Shown here: in pieces, positions 53,407 to 64,000 of the stretch | Numbering within the stretch: position 1 is the stretch's first letter | Layout of the letters: every line of letters starts with the position of its first letter | Assembly (NCBI GenBank): GCA_950295325.1 | Contig: OX485803.1 | Span: 71,749,554 to 71,813,553, forward strand | Reading direction: 5' to 3' | Length of the DNA: 64,000 nt | Origin: Polytrichum commune | Lineage: Eukaryota; Streptophyta; Polytrichopsida; Polytrichales; Polytrichaceae | Translations under genes and position numbers: made by a program | Notes under the pieces: model-generated | Told to the model about the DNA's origin: nothing | Databases searched by the model: none | What the model saw: only the letters and a program-made list of their open reading frames with translations

Positions 53407-54904
53407 TGGTCAACAACTTCAACATAAGTCTTCAACTCGTGACACTTGGCATTCAAGTGCACTTACTAATATCTCGGCATGAGTATCATTAATAATGTTA
53501 TGAAGTGCATGTGTATGTTATGCAATGGTCTACAAGTTGATTAAAGTGTACACAAATGACACTTGCCATTAGTATGCTCAAGACAATCTTCCACTTGCAT
53601 ACTAAAATTTAAACACATGACAAGTCTTCCCGTTAGTACACTCAAAAGTATCTTCCCCTTGCATACTAAAACGCAAGACTATCATTTAATGTATCCCAAT
53701 GTTCTACTCTGAATGTCATAATGTAGATAGTTTTTAACTTTAAAAAGTTGCTTATATTTACGAATGAAATTGTATTAGCAATTAGCGGGTGTGACACTTT
53801 GAGACCTCTAGACATCCAGTTTAGGCCCTCCGCAAATAGTGTATGTGACACTAAATACCATAAACGGTGTAGTGGTCAAAGATATACACAATATATGAGG
53901 ATGGAATATGGCTTTGGTGGTGTGGACACTTGCCAGGAGGGAGATGTGCAATACTTACGCCCTACGATCATATTTTGGCTACAAGGCAAGTATACCAATG
54001 TCTCAAATTCTTCATACAATTTCTTCAATTACAACTCCAAAAATGCCAAAATGATTATAAATTGTATTTCTAATTCCACCAAGATGATTATTGAAAACAA
54101 TCAACTAAAAAGAAATGTATGTTGTGTTTCTGTAGCCTTTTCGGGACCTGTACCCTAAAAATTATTTTATATTTTATATTTTCTAACTTAGATTGTATAT
54201 CATGGCTGGATGAATGAAATGCATCAAAAGTGTGTCTGTCAAGGCCATGAGAGCTCATGAGAGGTACATTTGAAGTAAAACGACCTCAAAGGTACGACCT
54301 TCATCCCTCACAACAATAAGACTAAAATCGTCAAGCTGTCAAAGTTTGCAGCTCTATGAATGTCCATGGTGTTTTCAAAAGCATGCCTTACCTTTCAAAT
54401 TTCAATTTTCATATTTAAAGTCTTAACATTTACGAGATTAATTTTTTTTCTAGGCTAAATTATAACATTACACAACATTCACTTCCAGAATATAACAGTA
54501 GGATGTTTAAAAAGTTATGCAGGAAGACTTAGATTCACACTGAACTCCCAACATTCCACTATTATATTATGAAGGCCCATGCATGTCATTGACTAATGTT
54601 ATGAACTTTTGGTAACACATTTGTTGTGAAATGAGTGGAAGAGTTGGTACAAGTTGTTCACAAATCCATATTCCGAACTATAAAGGATTTTTGCCTTCCC
54701 CATGAAATCAGTGTTCAAAGATTTTGGATATTAAACGATATAGTGCAAAGAGCATATTAATACACTATACTCGATAACAGTAGAATGTAAAACAATAATC
54801 AGGGGGTTGGTGTGTATTTATAGGGTGTGTCAATTGTGTTTGACAAGTGCAATAATTGTATGCAAGTGACAATAGGCTTTGTTGTGTGCAACATAATGTA
54901 AGAC
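53407..54904. other. Dispersed repeat, no gene
   Basis: 53,430-53,670 has repeated ACACATGACA and CCTTGCATACTAAAA words shared with 39,490-39,700 inside the giant element. A 136-codon frame at 53,748-54,158 has no family resemblance. The rest is AT-rich. Confidence 0.4.
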
Positions 54905-54907
54905 TTA

Positions 54908-55440
54908 GGGTCACTTCACACACAAGCCAAGAGCTGTGACCATAAAATTGTGAGAGCCCAAAAGAAAGTGTCCAAAGGCCATCCTAAGACACTTCAAAAT
55001 TCATGTGGTGTGGTCACGGGTCCTCAAGCGTAGTGTGAAGTCCTATGTAACCGGGCCCTTAACCAAATGTTATTTAAAATGAATTTGTATCCATGCAGGG
55101 TCCTCACACATGTTAAAATATAATAAATCGATGGTTGTGAGAATTGGAGTGCCATGATCTCCTAGGGGGTTGTTTTGTGTTAGGCCTACCTCCAAGAGGC
55201 GGTTTTTGAAAACAATCCTAGCATGATCCATTTGCCATGTAGGAATGAAACATGGTCCATTTGATGCCATGTAGGAATCCATGTAGACAAGTTTGTGTTC
55301 ACCTTGCAATTTCAGTTACTCCATTGGTCCCTCATGCGCAGTATGAAGCAAACTTGGACTGGCTCCGCCTGTTCTACCAATGAGAGTGCTTGAAGTGTAG
55401 TGGTCACGGGCCCTTAATCTTGTAATATGGAAAGTGGCCC
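54908..55440. mobile_element. Harbinger-like MITE 3 (533 bp)
   Basis: Begins GGGTCACTTCACACACAAG, ends AAGTGGCCC, with TTA on each side (54,905-54,907, 55,441-55,443). It is the reverse-complement relative of the element at 17,879-18,377. Confidence 0.8.
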
Positions 55441-55443
55441 TTA

Positions 55444-55916
55444 GGGCCGCTTTATACACAAACTAAGAGTTGTGGCCATGAGAACCTAAGGGTCCTATAT
55501 CCTGTGGGAACTGGAAATCCAATTTTGTAATTGATGGGCCCTCATGCGTTACTTTGTGTAAAGTGAATGTGGACCATGTTGAGGGACCGCAACATATGCT
55601 CAAGTTCAAGTCCCCACCACGGCAATATAATAATTCTAAAAACCAAATGAAAATTTAATTGATTTCTAGGGTCCTTTTATGTTAGACTCATCTCTTCTTG
55701 ATGGGTCTAACACAATATCCAGAAGACCATGAAAATCCATGCACTTGTTGTCATGTAAGATGCCAAGTATCATTTTCATCGAGTCCAATTTCATTGCTCC
55801 CTTAGACCTTCAAGGTCGAGTTTAAAGTAAACTTGGACCATCTCCGACTTCTTGACAAACCACATAACTTGTAAATCATGGATCAAGAGCCCTCAAGCTC
55901 TTGCTTAAAGTGACCC
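55444..55916. mobile_element. Harbinger-like MITE 4 (473 bp), abutting MITE 3
   Basis: Begins GGGCCGCTTTATACACAAAC, ends TTGCTTAAAGTGACCC. Its left TTA is the right TTA of MITE 3; the right TTA is 55,917-55,919. The interior differs from MITE 3 more than the ends do. Confidence 0.7.
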
Positions 55917-55995
55917 TTAGAAGGCCCTCTCTGATCCCTTCATCCAGCGCCTCCAAGACTTGACACCAACGAACAGGGAGAACTACTGATGGCAA

Positions 55996-57065
55996 GTTAC
56001 AGATGAGCCATTTAAGTTTGAGAAATAACCAGTTGAAGTCAAACAAGACTTACGAAAAAAAACTACTGATCGTTCAAAAAAAATGTAGAGAATACACCTC
56101 AAAATCAATTAATTATAATAACAAAAATAATACCAAAAGCGAAAGATGTGAACATGAAACTGGTTGGAGTTGGGAACACTCGGATCTCGACTGATTGTGC
56201 CCAGAAATTTGCCTGGGAACTGCTGGATACATATATACATATGATCTGAAACCCAACAGGAGTCGCACTGCCAGCCGTGTGTACATACAGGGAGCACATA
56301 CAGGCAGGCAACAATAAAGGATCCAGCTGCAGCGTTGCAGGTTGGTCTGGGCAGAGGCGAACCACGCCATTCATTGGATCTTGACTGCTGGGCATCATAG
56401 ATAGGCCTTCATGTAATCGTACGTGGTCGATTTGGTGGGTTAATTTGGCAGCTGTTGCCGCTCCTTTCACTTTGAAGTTGCTGCCTCCTGCTGTTGGCAG
56501 ATCTGCATTCGGAAGGGTGACAGTGGTGGTGGTGGTGCAGCAGCAGCAGCAATGGTAAGGTAATCAATCAGCAGTGATTGCCTCCTTCCCTCCCTCCCTC
56601 CCTCGCACAGCACAGAACGGAACGGAATGGAACAGGTCAGAGCATGCAGCGGGCAGACACGTACTGCACCACTTCGAAGCTCAGATCATCACTTGATATT
56701 TGAAACGTGTGGGGACAACCAACCTGGCTACGAAGTGAAGACCCTCGATCAGGTGACAAATAAAGTGAAGTGGGTGCAAGTGAAATTATCTGAGCAAGGC
56801 TGGAGGGAAGGAGTGCATCGCAGTGGTGGTCGGGGAGAACTGGCAGTTCGTTATGGATGATCGAACCGGTTGAGTTTGAGAAAGAACCAGTTGAAGAAGT
56901 TCAAGACTGCATGCAGGAGAATTACTGATCGGTTTAGAGGAAACTATTATAGAGTAGAATTCAATTCAATAAAGGAGAAGCGGAGGATGGATGTCAACAT
57001 GTATGTAACCGGTTGGACTTGCAAACACTAGGATCTCGACCGATTATGCCCAAACATCTCCCCGA
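55996..57065. repeat. Pair of about 210-bp direct repeats with simple-sequence DNA between
   Basis: 55,996-56,215 and 56,855-57,065 share in order GTTTGAGAAA.AACCAGTTGA, ACTACTGATCG.T, GATGTGAACATG-like, CGGTTGGA...GGATCTCGACYGATT and TGCCCA. In between are GGTGGTGGTGGTG, (CAG)n and (CCCT)n tracts around 56,520-56,610 and no gene that I can support. Confidence 0.6.
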
Positions 57066-57069
57066 TCGA

Positions 57070-57800
57070 TCACTGGTGCATTGTGTATCACAGGTTCGAC
57101 TTTCTACTTGCATGGGGAAAACTTGATCAATTTACACCTGAATTAGGTTGGTGCCGAAATTTGAGTTTCTCCCTTTCTGTGCCTTTAAAGTTTCCAGTGA
57201 GTTTCAAATCCCAAGAACAACTGTTAATTAGTTGAGTCTGTACATACGACTTTTGAAGACCTTTTGCACCTGGCTGATCACTTGAGAACAGAGCCCTCTG
57301 ATGTCAAGACCACACACGTTCAAAAACGGCCAGTCGGTTTTGAAGTGTAAAAGTCGCTTTTTGGCCCATGGCCTATCGAAGTGGGCAATTTTCAAATTTT
57401 GGTGGTTTTCATTTAGTGCTTGAGAGTGAGAAATTGAGAATGTCACCCATTATAGGATCATAAGGCTATTATTGTCGTGGTAAGTTGGTTATTGCTTGTC
57501 ACCACCTTCCCCTTCCTCCTAAGAAGGTTGGCCAAGGAAGGAGCATGCGACTTTCATTCGTAGAATCAAGCACAGTCTCATAGAAGGCAATAGACTTTGG
57601 AATCGCCAATGCTCAATGATTGAGATCCGGTAGACATTTATTAGGCCAAGAAGGCACTAGACTTGTAGAACTGAGTGATTCGGATTCTTGGACTCATTTA
57701 GTACTGATAAGTTGGTTTAGGGTTATTCGTAGAATATTCGTTTTTTTGGAGACCACTGTGTGCCTTACCACAATATCATGTCCTAGCTTTCCTGTTAACC
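57070..57800. other. No recognisable gene
   Basis: Short frames only. Confidence 0.4.
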
Positions 57801-57802
57801 TC

Positions 57803-57969
57803 AACAGTAATAGGGTCGGTTTAAGCTTAAGAGATTTGGGGCTCGACAATAATAGGGTCGGCTTAAGCTTAAGGCACTTGGGGCTCAACGGTAATAGGGT
57901 TAGCTTAAGCTTAAAGCATTTGGGGCTCAACGGTAATAGGGTCGGCTTAAGGTATTTAGGGGTTAACAA
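57803..57969. repeat. 45-bp minisatellite (about four units)
   Basis: Units contain AATAGGGTCGGYTTAAGCTT, AAG and ATTTGGGGCTCAACGG. It is open in frame as a 15-residue repeat NRVGLSLRHLGLNGN, but there is no gene context. Confidence 0.8.
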
Positions 57970-57974
57970 CTAAT

Positions 57975-58860
57975 GTCCTATGCGACCATAATTTGGCCAT
58001 GAGTAGTTCACTCTCACCCCTTTGACACTAGTTGAGACGGTTTCTTGATTGTTTTAAGTATTGCTCTTGTTTATGTCAAGTATGCTATGTTCTACCACGT
58101 GGATAATTTTGATTTAATAGAGTTATTTATGTTTGGAATATTTCAAATATGGGAGTGTGCTCTCAACTAGTTTACAACATGACCGCTCCATAAACCAAAA
58201 CTTGACATTTGTCACCTCCGCTATTTAGGGGCAAAATATCCTAGACATGTTTTTTTGTTGATCCTTGTGTGCAAATGATTCCCAATTGATTTGAAAATTT
58301 GCATGACACTCAAATGCAAGATATCCTAAACATCTATCGTCGGAATTTTTAGTTGGACATGTGTTGGGTGTACATCCATGTGGAAGGTGCACAGTTGAAG
58401 CACCATTGCCTCAAATTGCAAAGCTTCCCCAAAAATCACAAAAATAATGGTTTCAAGATTTATGAGGTTCTTTGAGTAGGTATAATGCCCCTCTATTGAA
58501 TGAGGGTAACATTTTGTCATTTCAAGATGATTTGAGTGGAGGTCCGATAAAAAAAACAACCCTAATTTAATTTTCAAATTTTAGCCCCTTAGGTCCATTA
58601 TTATCATTCCTATTATAATCTCCTACATGATAAAACTTTAACGTTTAAAACTTGAACAATGAGTGGTCACCTCTAACCTGCAAACATCTATATGGTTGGA
58701 TTTGTCAAATAAGCTTTAAATCTTCAGCTATGGTCGTTGAAATTGAGATCACATTTTCTGGACAGATTTGAGGGAAATTGGGCATGGGAAGTTTTAAATT
58801 AAGCTTAGCTCCGGCTTAGCGTGACAGAGCAAACACACAAGTACAGTTCTAAAGATTCCT
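57975..58860. other. No recognisable gene
   Basis: AT-rich spacer with short frames only. Confidence 0.4.
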
Positions 58861-58869
58861 GACTACTAT

Positions 58870-59770
58870 AGCTAAAGTCTAACCTCATTAATACAACACT
58901 CATTTATATGACACCCTCGATATTACGATACACTTTTGCGAGACCAAACTTTTTAGTTCAAAACTTCCTCTTTTATACAACTACGACACTCCATAATACG
59001 ACATTTAGAATCTCCATTTTGTCATATTAAAGAGGTAGTTAATGCTAAAATTCCTTTCATCCATGTTATTTACATCTAAAATACATCCATTTTTCACTTA
59101 GGAATTTCTTGGGAACTTCACTTATCATTGGAAACTTAATGAGAATTAGGGTTACTAGTGTCGAATGGACATGGTTAGGGTTAGTGTGGCCTCCTACCTA
59201 GTATGTTGCCTTGTACTCATGGTGATATAGTATCACTAGTATCTTGTGCACTCTCTTGCATGAATTGTTGGAGTATAGCACGTATATAACCTGCAACACG
59301 GAATGTTGTTTTTGCCTTGGTTGATGAAAGGGAGAAGAATAGGATGCAAAAAGAATGAGATGAACTTGGTGCTTTAATTTCAAAGTTGCAATTGGGTGAT
59401 GATGAGACGTTAATCGAGACTTACATTCAGGTGGAAGGGGAAGAGGTTACTAAGCTAGAATTGAGTACTCATGAGTTGGTGGATGCTACTTTGGGAACCA
59501 ATTCTACACAAGACTTTGATCTTGATGTTGATCTAAATTCAGTAGATGTGGATGATGTTGCTCCACCTACAATAAAGCTTAGTGATGCTAAACATCATGC
59601 ATCATTGTTGTATATATTTTAAAGCTCATATTACTTATGATTTTGTATTCCCTCAATAATGTGACAACTTTACGCCATTTTTCATATTATTGAGAAGATG
59701 ACATCTCGATAATACGACTTTTTTTGTGTTTCCCGAATGTGTCATACTAAAAGAGGGAGAACAGTAGATG
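58870..59770 (+). pseudogene. Relic of a pogo/Tigger-like (Tc1/mariner superfamily) element
   Basis: 58,880-59,040 and 59,650-59,760 share repeated words of the CGATAATACGAC, CGAGACC and GTCATAYTAAAAGAGG type, which flank plant and algal pogo/Tigger elements as I remember them. Between them the frame 59,386-59,622 (78 codons) reads DLNSVDVDDVAPPTIKLSDA then KHHASLL, like the C-terminal tail of such transposases; no DDE core remains. Termini cannot be placed exactly. Confidence 0.5.
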
Positions 59771-59774
59771 CTTC

Positions 59775-60085
59775 CATGTGACGTAACTTAGATCCTGATG
59801 TGTTCATACATTTATGCCTTGGGATAACTGTCTGTAGAGAGGCCTCGATGTTCTTGATGTCTGCAACGAGCTTGAAATATGGTGCAAATGTTTCAATCTC
59901 CTTGTTTCTTTTCTGTTCATCAGGCTCACACATGTAAAGTCAACTGGTCTCATTATTGTTGTTCAATGAAGCAATCCAAATATACAGTAGACTAGCTAGG
60001 CATGCAAACACGACAAACTTTTTAGCAATCAAACACCCATTGAATCTGCTCTCAGAGTAATCGCAACAAGAGTGTGCCATTGGCG
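59775..60085. other. No recognisable gene
   Basis: Short stretch between two repeats; nothing supportable. Confidence 0.4.
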
Positions 60086-60088
60086 TAA

Positions 60089-60482
60089 GAGCATCCTCAG
60101 TCGGTCTAGGTAAAGCTCACTGCAAACCAAAACCTATCTTCTGACTGACCTAAAATTAGAAACTGAAATTACCATCATTAGAAGCACACCTAAATAAACG
60201 TGAGATATTTCTCAAGAAAAAAGAATTGTAAAAATTTGACGTAGGTGAAATCCCTCATTGAAAACACCACATTTTCAAAATTTAGAGGGAGTGCACCAAA
60301 TCTTGCTTAAAAATGGAAAGATCCTCCCACACTCCCTCCAATTTTTTGACATTTAGAGGGAGTGTGGGAGGATCTGTCCATTTTAAGCAAGATTTGGTGC
60401 ACTCCCTCTAAATTTTGAGCAATTTTAAGCAAGATAGGTCTTGGTTTGCAGTGAGCTTTACCTAGACCGACTGAGGATGCTC
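60089..60482. mobile_element. Fold-back MITE with nested hairpin (394 bp)
   Basis: Terminal inverted repeats of 52 bases with one mismatch (GAGCATCCTCAGTCGGTCTA and inverted), flanked by TAA on both sides (60,086-60,088, 60,483-60,485), so Harbinger-like. A second inverted repeat lies inside: 60,284-60,339 against 60,355-60,409, about 55 bases nearly perfect around a 15-base loop. The transcript would fold into a long hairpin. Confidence 0.88.
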
Positions 60483-60489
60483 TAAGCAT

Positions 60490-62585
60490 GTGATTATGTC
60501 ACTTTACCCTAGATCCAAATTGTGGTTGACATTGTGGCTGCCCAAAAAATCCTCCACAACCACACTAGTAGGAAACCAGGGTACGCATGACAGCAAGCCG
60601 TGACAGGCTGGGCTGACAGTGTCGGAAATTTCCACACTGCCGCCGCTTGCGGGCAAAAAGTTGGAAATTGCCGTGAGAAAATTAAACGCCGTGCATGGAA
60701 GGCGAGGGCCTGTGGAAGTTGTGTTGCTGCAGGTTAAGGTGTTCGGCACAACCACGCAGACATTAATTAATGTAACTTGGGAGGCGGGCCGGGGATTAAG
60801 TGCTTTGGGGCATTTAACACGCCACCCCGGCATTGTTTACTGGACCGAGCCTCACCGTTGATGTACATGCCTGTATAGTATCTTATAGGTGGTTTAGGCA
60901 CTATTTTAAAGTGTGCGCTGTATTTAGCAGTCAGTATGAACTTCCCGTATATATGTATTGCACACATATACCAAGTGCATATTGGTGGACTTAAGAACTT
61001 CGTATACAGTACTGTTTCATGTCAGTCGCAATGTAAAGATAACAATACGAATTTTTTTTTGGAATTTTTTTTTAATCCGGTTGCAATAAAAGAATTGGGC
61101 ATAACAGCTGCCACATCTGCCAGTTCTGAGGTGGATTTTCCAAGGCGTCACAAAAAGCAGCAACACGGACACAGATATGGGAGGTTTGCAATACAGATTG
61201 TTTGCAAAATTCAATATATATGAATGTACAAGGTTATTTCAACCGTGTTGTGCGTGGCAGAGTTGGGGATATCGCTTTGAAAGCAATGCTAATGTCTCCC
61301 CATCATCCCCTACTATTGTCCTTCTGTTATTCTATCACATTCAATCTCCTTGCCTACACTGTGAGCTATGATGTAACACAAAGTTGCAATTCTGGCATAC
61401 GGGCTCCGACCTCCCCTTCATGTGCACCGCCGTCTTCCAGGGGCCTTCGTCGAGAATGCCACCTTAAGGTCGCCCACCAGGAGCATCCTTCGCAGATGTT
61501 GCCCACATTGGGCTCAATGTTTAGCATCCTGCTCCTGCAGGTCAAAACAATGGGCATTCAGGTACACACACTGCAACATAGTGCCCAAACACAAAAAATA
61601 ACCATGCTTGGTGATAGAAAAGCATATCACAAATGCGCACACACATGGCCTGCTGCGACTTGAATGCGGACGGTGTTCCATCCTGGCGTTATCTGTGGCA
61701 ACACCACTTACCCCATCTCCAGCACACACGGAGATGTTTGAGAATCCTAATTGCATGCCCCCTTCAAGTGCAAATTTTTTTCCCTAAGGATGTAGGGCAT
61801 GCCATGCAGGTTTCAACAATTCAAAACACACCTGCGCCTTGTGCTTCTGTCTGTAGTGTGCTTTGCGAGTGGGGTGATGCGGGTATCGATTACTGGGCGG
61901 TGTCCTGGTCTGAGGCAACATCCACTTCAATCACTTGTTCGCATCATCGTGCGCCTACAACATCTGCCACTTGCTGTCATGCTCACAGGCAATTCAGCAG
62001 GCTTCGTCCCGGTTCCGTCTCCTCCTGCCGCTGCTGCGCAAAGCTCCTGCATCTTCTGCAAAAACGTCTCCCCCACCCCCTGCAAACTCCAAGCCAGCAA
62101 ACACCTGCATGTCGTCCATGCATTCCTCTTGTCCCAAGCCGTGCTCCTCTTCCGTGGAGTTGATTCTTCTGCTGCGAGTCTCTAACACTATATTCGTTAA
62201 TCGGAGACTTTTGAAAGTCTCAAAATAAAATATGCCCATAGTTTGGGATGCCAATATTGTGGGCATATGGAATGTTGGGAACATCAAGAACATGACAATT
62301 TAAAAATTCGCACGTAAAGAATATTCCTAATACTAAAAATAGAAAATTGCAATTATAATGAAAACGTGAACTCCATGTGGAAAATAACAAGCGAATCTAA
62401 AAAACAAATGGTTTATGTCATTATAGAGTTTGGGGTGCGCATCCCATAAGTAAGGTTCTTATGGTTTTGGATGGCACATCCCAAACGTATACCACAATTG
62501 AGTGTGACAAGTCTACTAAGTCTATTAAAAACCAAGACTACTAAGCACTAATGTTTTTTCCCGCCGTTAACTTTCACCTATGTTA
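60490..62585. other. Unassigned region, no firm gene
   Basis: 60,500-60,870 and 61,380-62,170 are G/C-richer and carry long overlapping frames on both strands (153 and 176 codons plus, 109 codons minus), low in complexity and without family resemblance. They could be relics of captured host exons, but I see no domain. Confidence 0.35.
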
Positions 62586-62588
62586 TGT

Positions 62589-64000
62589 TTACCCATCTCC
62601 ATCTTCCGCTTCATATCCATTCTCGGCGTCATTTTCCGCAGCTGCAATACGTGCCAAATTGTCTTTGGCAAAATCTATATGTTTTTGGGGGATGGTCATT
62701 GCTTCTGTGTTGGAACCTTTGCGCGGCTTCCAAGCACAAAGTATAGTATCCGTGTTTATCCAAACCGGTGTGTACGCTGAGTCCACTGTCCACTTAAAAT
62801 TCTTTTTGGTGTCCCAACCTAAATAAGTGCGTAGCACGTTTTGGTCTTTAGTGCTTGGACGACAATATTCCACCTCAATTTGACGAAAGTTGGGGCTAGT
62901 TCGAACAAAATTGGGTGAAGACAATGCTTTTACCAACCAAATTGGCTTGGGATGCTCCTCATCCCCTGCTCGTACGAGGACCAAATACCCTTCATGGCAA
63001 TCAACACCTACACGAAACGACGGTGCCGGTCGATTACGGGCAGGGCCAACGTAATGCTCGTCCATTGCGAACTCTTCACGAACGTCTCCATTGCTGAAAA
63101 ACATAGTATCGGACTCGACAACCGTCAAACGACTTTGTGGCCAAAATCCTTGTGTCAAAGTCGTACGGGTGTCGCCACCAAGTGTCATCAAGGCTGAGCG
63201 AATGCGATCCCAATACGCGATCAACGGTTCATGGGTATCTCTAACACGTCTTGTGATGTCCTCCTCGCACAACTCTTTCCAATATTCAACGAATCCGGAT
63301 ATGCCTTTGATGATTTCCGGCCCATTCCTCATGGGTTCGGATTTGCAAGGCTTTGGTTCCCCATCCGGGACCAAACATTTCCCATCATTGTCTTGACGCC
63401 ATACGAGTATACCATCATCCGGGCCCCAATTAGGAGATGTGCACAAAAGCTTGAATTGCATGGCCGGGAGACCATCGTCCCTCATATAAAATCGGAATTG
63501 TTGTGCTTTGGTATGCCCCACCAAACGGTCCCCTCCCTTCAACATGTATGGCTTGATGAAGGCCTTGAAATCTGGTACTTCCTCAATCAAGTGCGGAATT
63601 ACTGGCATATGGTCCAAATCCATATACGATTTCATAAGAAGAGGTATGGTTGGAAAATCTTCTTCATGCAACTTCATGCTCCACCGTCCGAATGATGCAT
63701 CAATGTCGTCGTGTGTATGTCCCACCATCAAGAAAGACACAAACACCTCCTTGAAGATTCCTTTCGCCACGAGCAATGACCAAAAACAAAATACGTATCG
63801 ACATTTGTTGTCCTTCGTACAATTATCAAGTTGAACGTGGAGAGTTGGAGGCAATGGTTTTGCACAAATGGGCTCTCCGGGTGGTTTTGGCAATGACGAC
63901 ATACAAACCTCCTTCCCCGCAAGCACTGCCTCATAAAGGGATGTGGTTCCACAACCATCAAAAAGTGCACGGGAAGAATGTACCGGTGGCTTCTCAAGAT
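62589..64000 (-). CDS. DUF7869-like protein, C-terminal part, runs off the window
   Basis: Minus strand, open without interruption from the right edge of the window to the TAA at 62,591-62,589 (470 codons visible, 5' end outside). It holds the second half of the family pattern: VQLDNCTKDNK, VSFLMVGHTHDDIDASFGRW, GDRLVGHTKAQQFRFYMRD, WGPDDGILVW, GFWPQSRL, HYVGPARNRPAPSFRVGVDC, WLVKALSSPNF and the tail IPQKHIDFAKDNLAR followed by an acidic end. It has no intron where the 29-kb copy has one, and Lys in place of that copy's stop codon. About 445 intact codons suggest recent or continuing selection, or a young copy. The role is the same as for the 29-kb gene: candidate transposase of a related element (inference). 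Confidence 0.75.
   Translation of the reverse strand, partial: LEKPPVHSSRALFDGCGTTSLYEAVLAGKEVCMSSLPKPPGEPICAKPLPPTLHVQLDNCTKDNKCRYVFCFWSLLVAKGIFKEVFVSFLMVGHTHDDIDASFGRWSMKLHEEDFPTIPLLMKSYMDLDHMPVIPHLIEEVPDFKAFIKPYMLKGGDRLVGHTKAQQFRFYMRDDGLPAMQFKLLCTSPNWGPDDGILVWRQDNDGKCLVPDGEPKPCKSEPMRNGPEIIKGISGFVEYWKELCEEDITRRVRDTHEPLIAYWDRIRSALMTLGGDTRTTLTQGFWPQSRLTVVESDTMFFSNGDVREEFAMDEHYVGPARNRPAPSFRVGVDCHEGYLVLVRAGDEEHPKPIWLVKALSSPNFVRTSPNFRQIEVEYCRPSTKDQNVLRTYLGWDTKKNFKWTVDSAYTPVWINTDTILCAWKPRKGSNTEAMTIPQKHIDFAKDNLARIAAAENDAENGYEAEDGDG

Noticed and set aside
55600-55640. GTTCAAGTCCCCACCAC resembles a tRNA T-arm
   Set aside because: It lies inside a MITE and no anticodon or D-arm fits upstream.
61202-62185. 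Long plus-strand frames in the G/C-richer region
   Set aside because: Overlapping frames on both strands, Cys/His/Ser-rich low complexity, no domain, no splice support.
1-64000. rRNA and tRNA genes
   Set aside because: I looked for tRNA T-arm and rRNA core words on both strands and found none that fold into a complete gene; a covariance-model search would be decisive.

Overview
This looks like nuclear DNA of a land plant. The evidence is U2 snRNA genes with plant-type start, upstream element and TATA spacing, a Bet v 1/PR-10 gene with its classical phase-1 intron, an S-protein-homologue gene, GT-AG introns, TTTAGGG telomere-type arrays, and plant-type MITEs and LINEs. I cannot name the species. 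The sparse genes and the types of transposon are compatible with a bryophyte or another seedless plant, but this is inference.

Layout: 1-6.2 kb holds a small U2 snRNA cluster (three copies and one fragment, each with a different defect) around a single-exon secreted S-protein-homologue gene. 6.2-11.5 kb shows nothing recognisable. 11.5-12.7 kb is a two-exon Bet v 1 family gene on the minus strand. 13-25.6 kb is decayed repeat DNA: LINE reverse-transcriptase remnants, Harbinger-like and hAT-like MITEs, minisatellites and a broken SWIM-domain transposase-like gene.

The most notable object is a 24.9-kb mobile element at 26,982-51,905. It has about 0.75-kb terminal inverted repeats and a 9-bp target duplication with one mismatch. 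It sits inside a decayed DUF7869-like gene whose homology continues on both sides (25.9-26.98 kb and 51.9-52.5 kb). The element carries (i) a minus-strand DUF7869-like gene (28.8-31.6 kb), a candidate transposase; (ii) a plus-strand multi-exon gene (45.15-48.36 kb) whose first coding exon encodes M-ARTKQTARK, identical to the histone H3 tail through Lys9, and whose later exons encode basic coiled segments, SUMO-interaction-like motifs and an FCP1/NIF-type HAD phosphatase domain with DxNG in place of DxDG; (iii) about 22 copies of a short palindrome, CACGGGTG-NN-CACCCGTG, seen nowhere else in the window and lying in introns or non-coding DNA of both genes; and (iv) terminal repeats built of tandem units that each carry a start codon in good context. 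The 32.5-43.3 kb interior is non-coding and full of nested inverted repeats, telomere-type arrays and homopolymeric C/G tracts.

My working reading, which is inference, is that this is a giant plant transposon with an accessory protein that presents a histone-H3-like N-terminus to host chromatin machinery, fused to a phosphatase-like domain. From 52.5 kb on there are more MITEs, a pogo/Tigger-like relic and, running off the right edge, a further uninterrupted DUF7869-like reading frame (62.6-64 kb).
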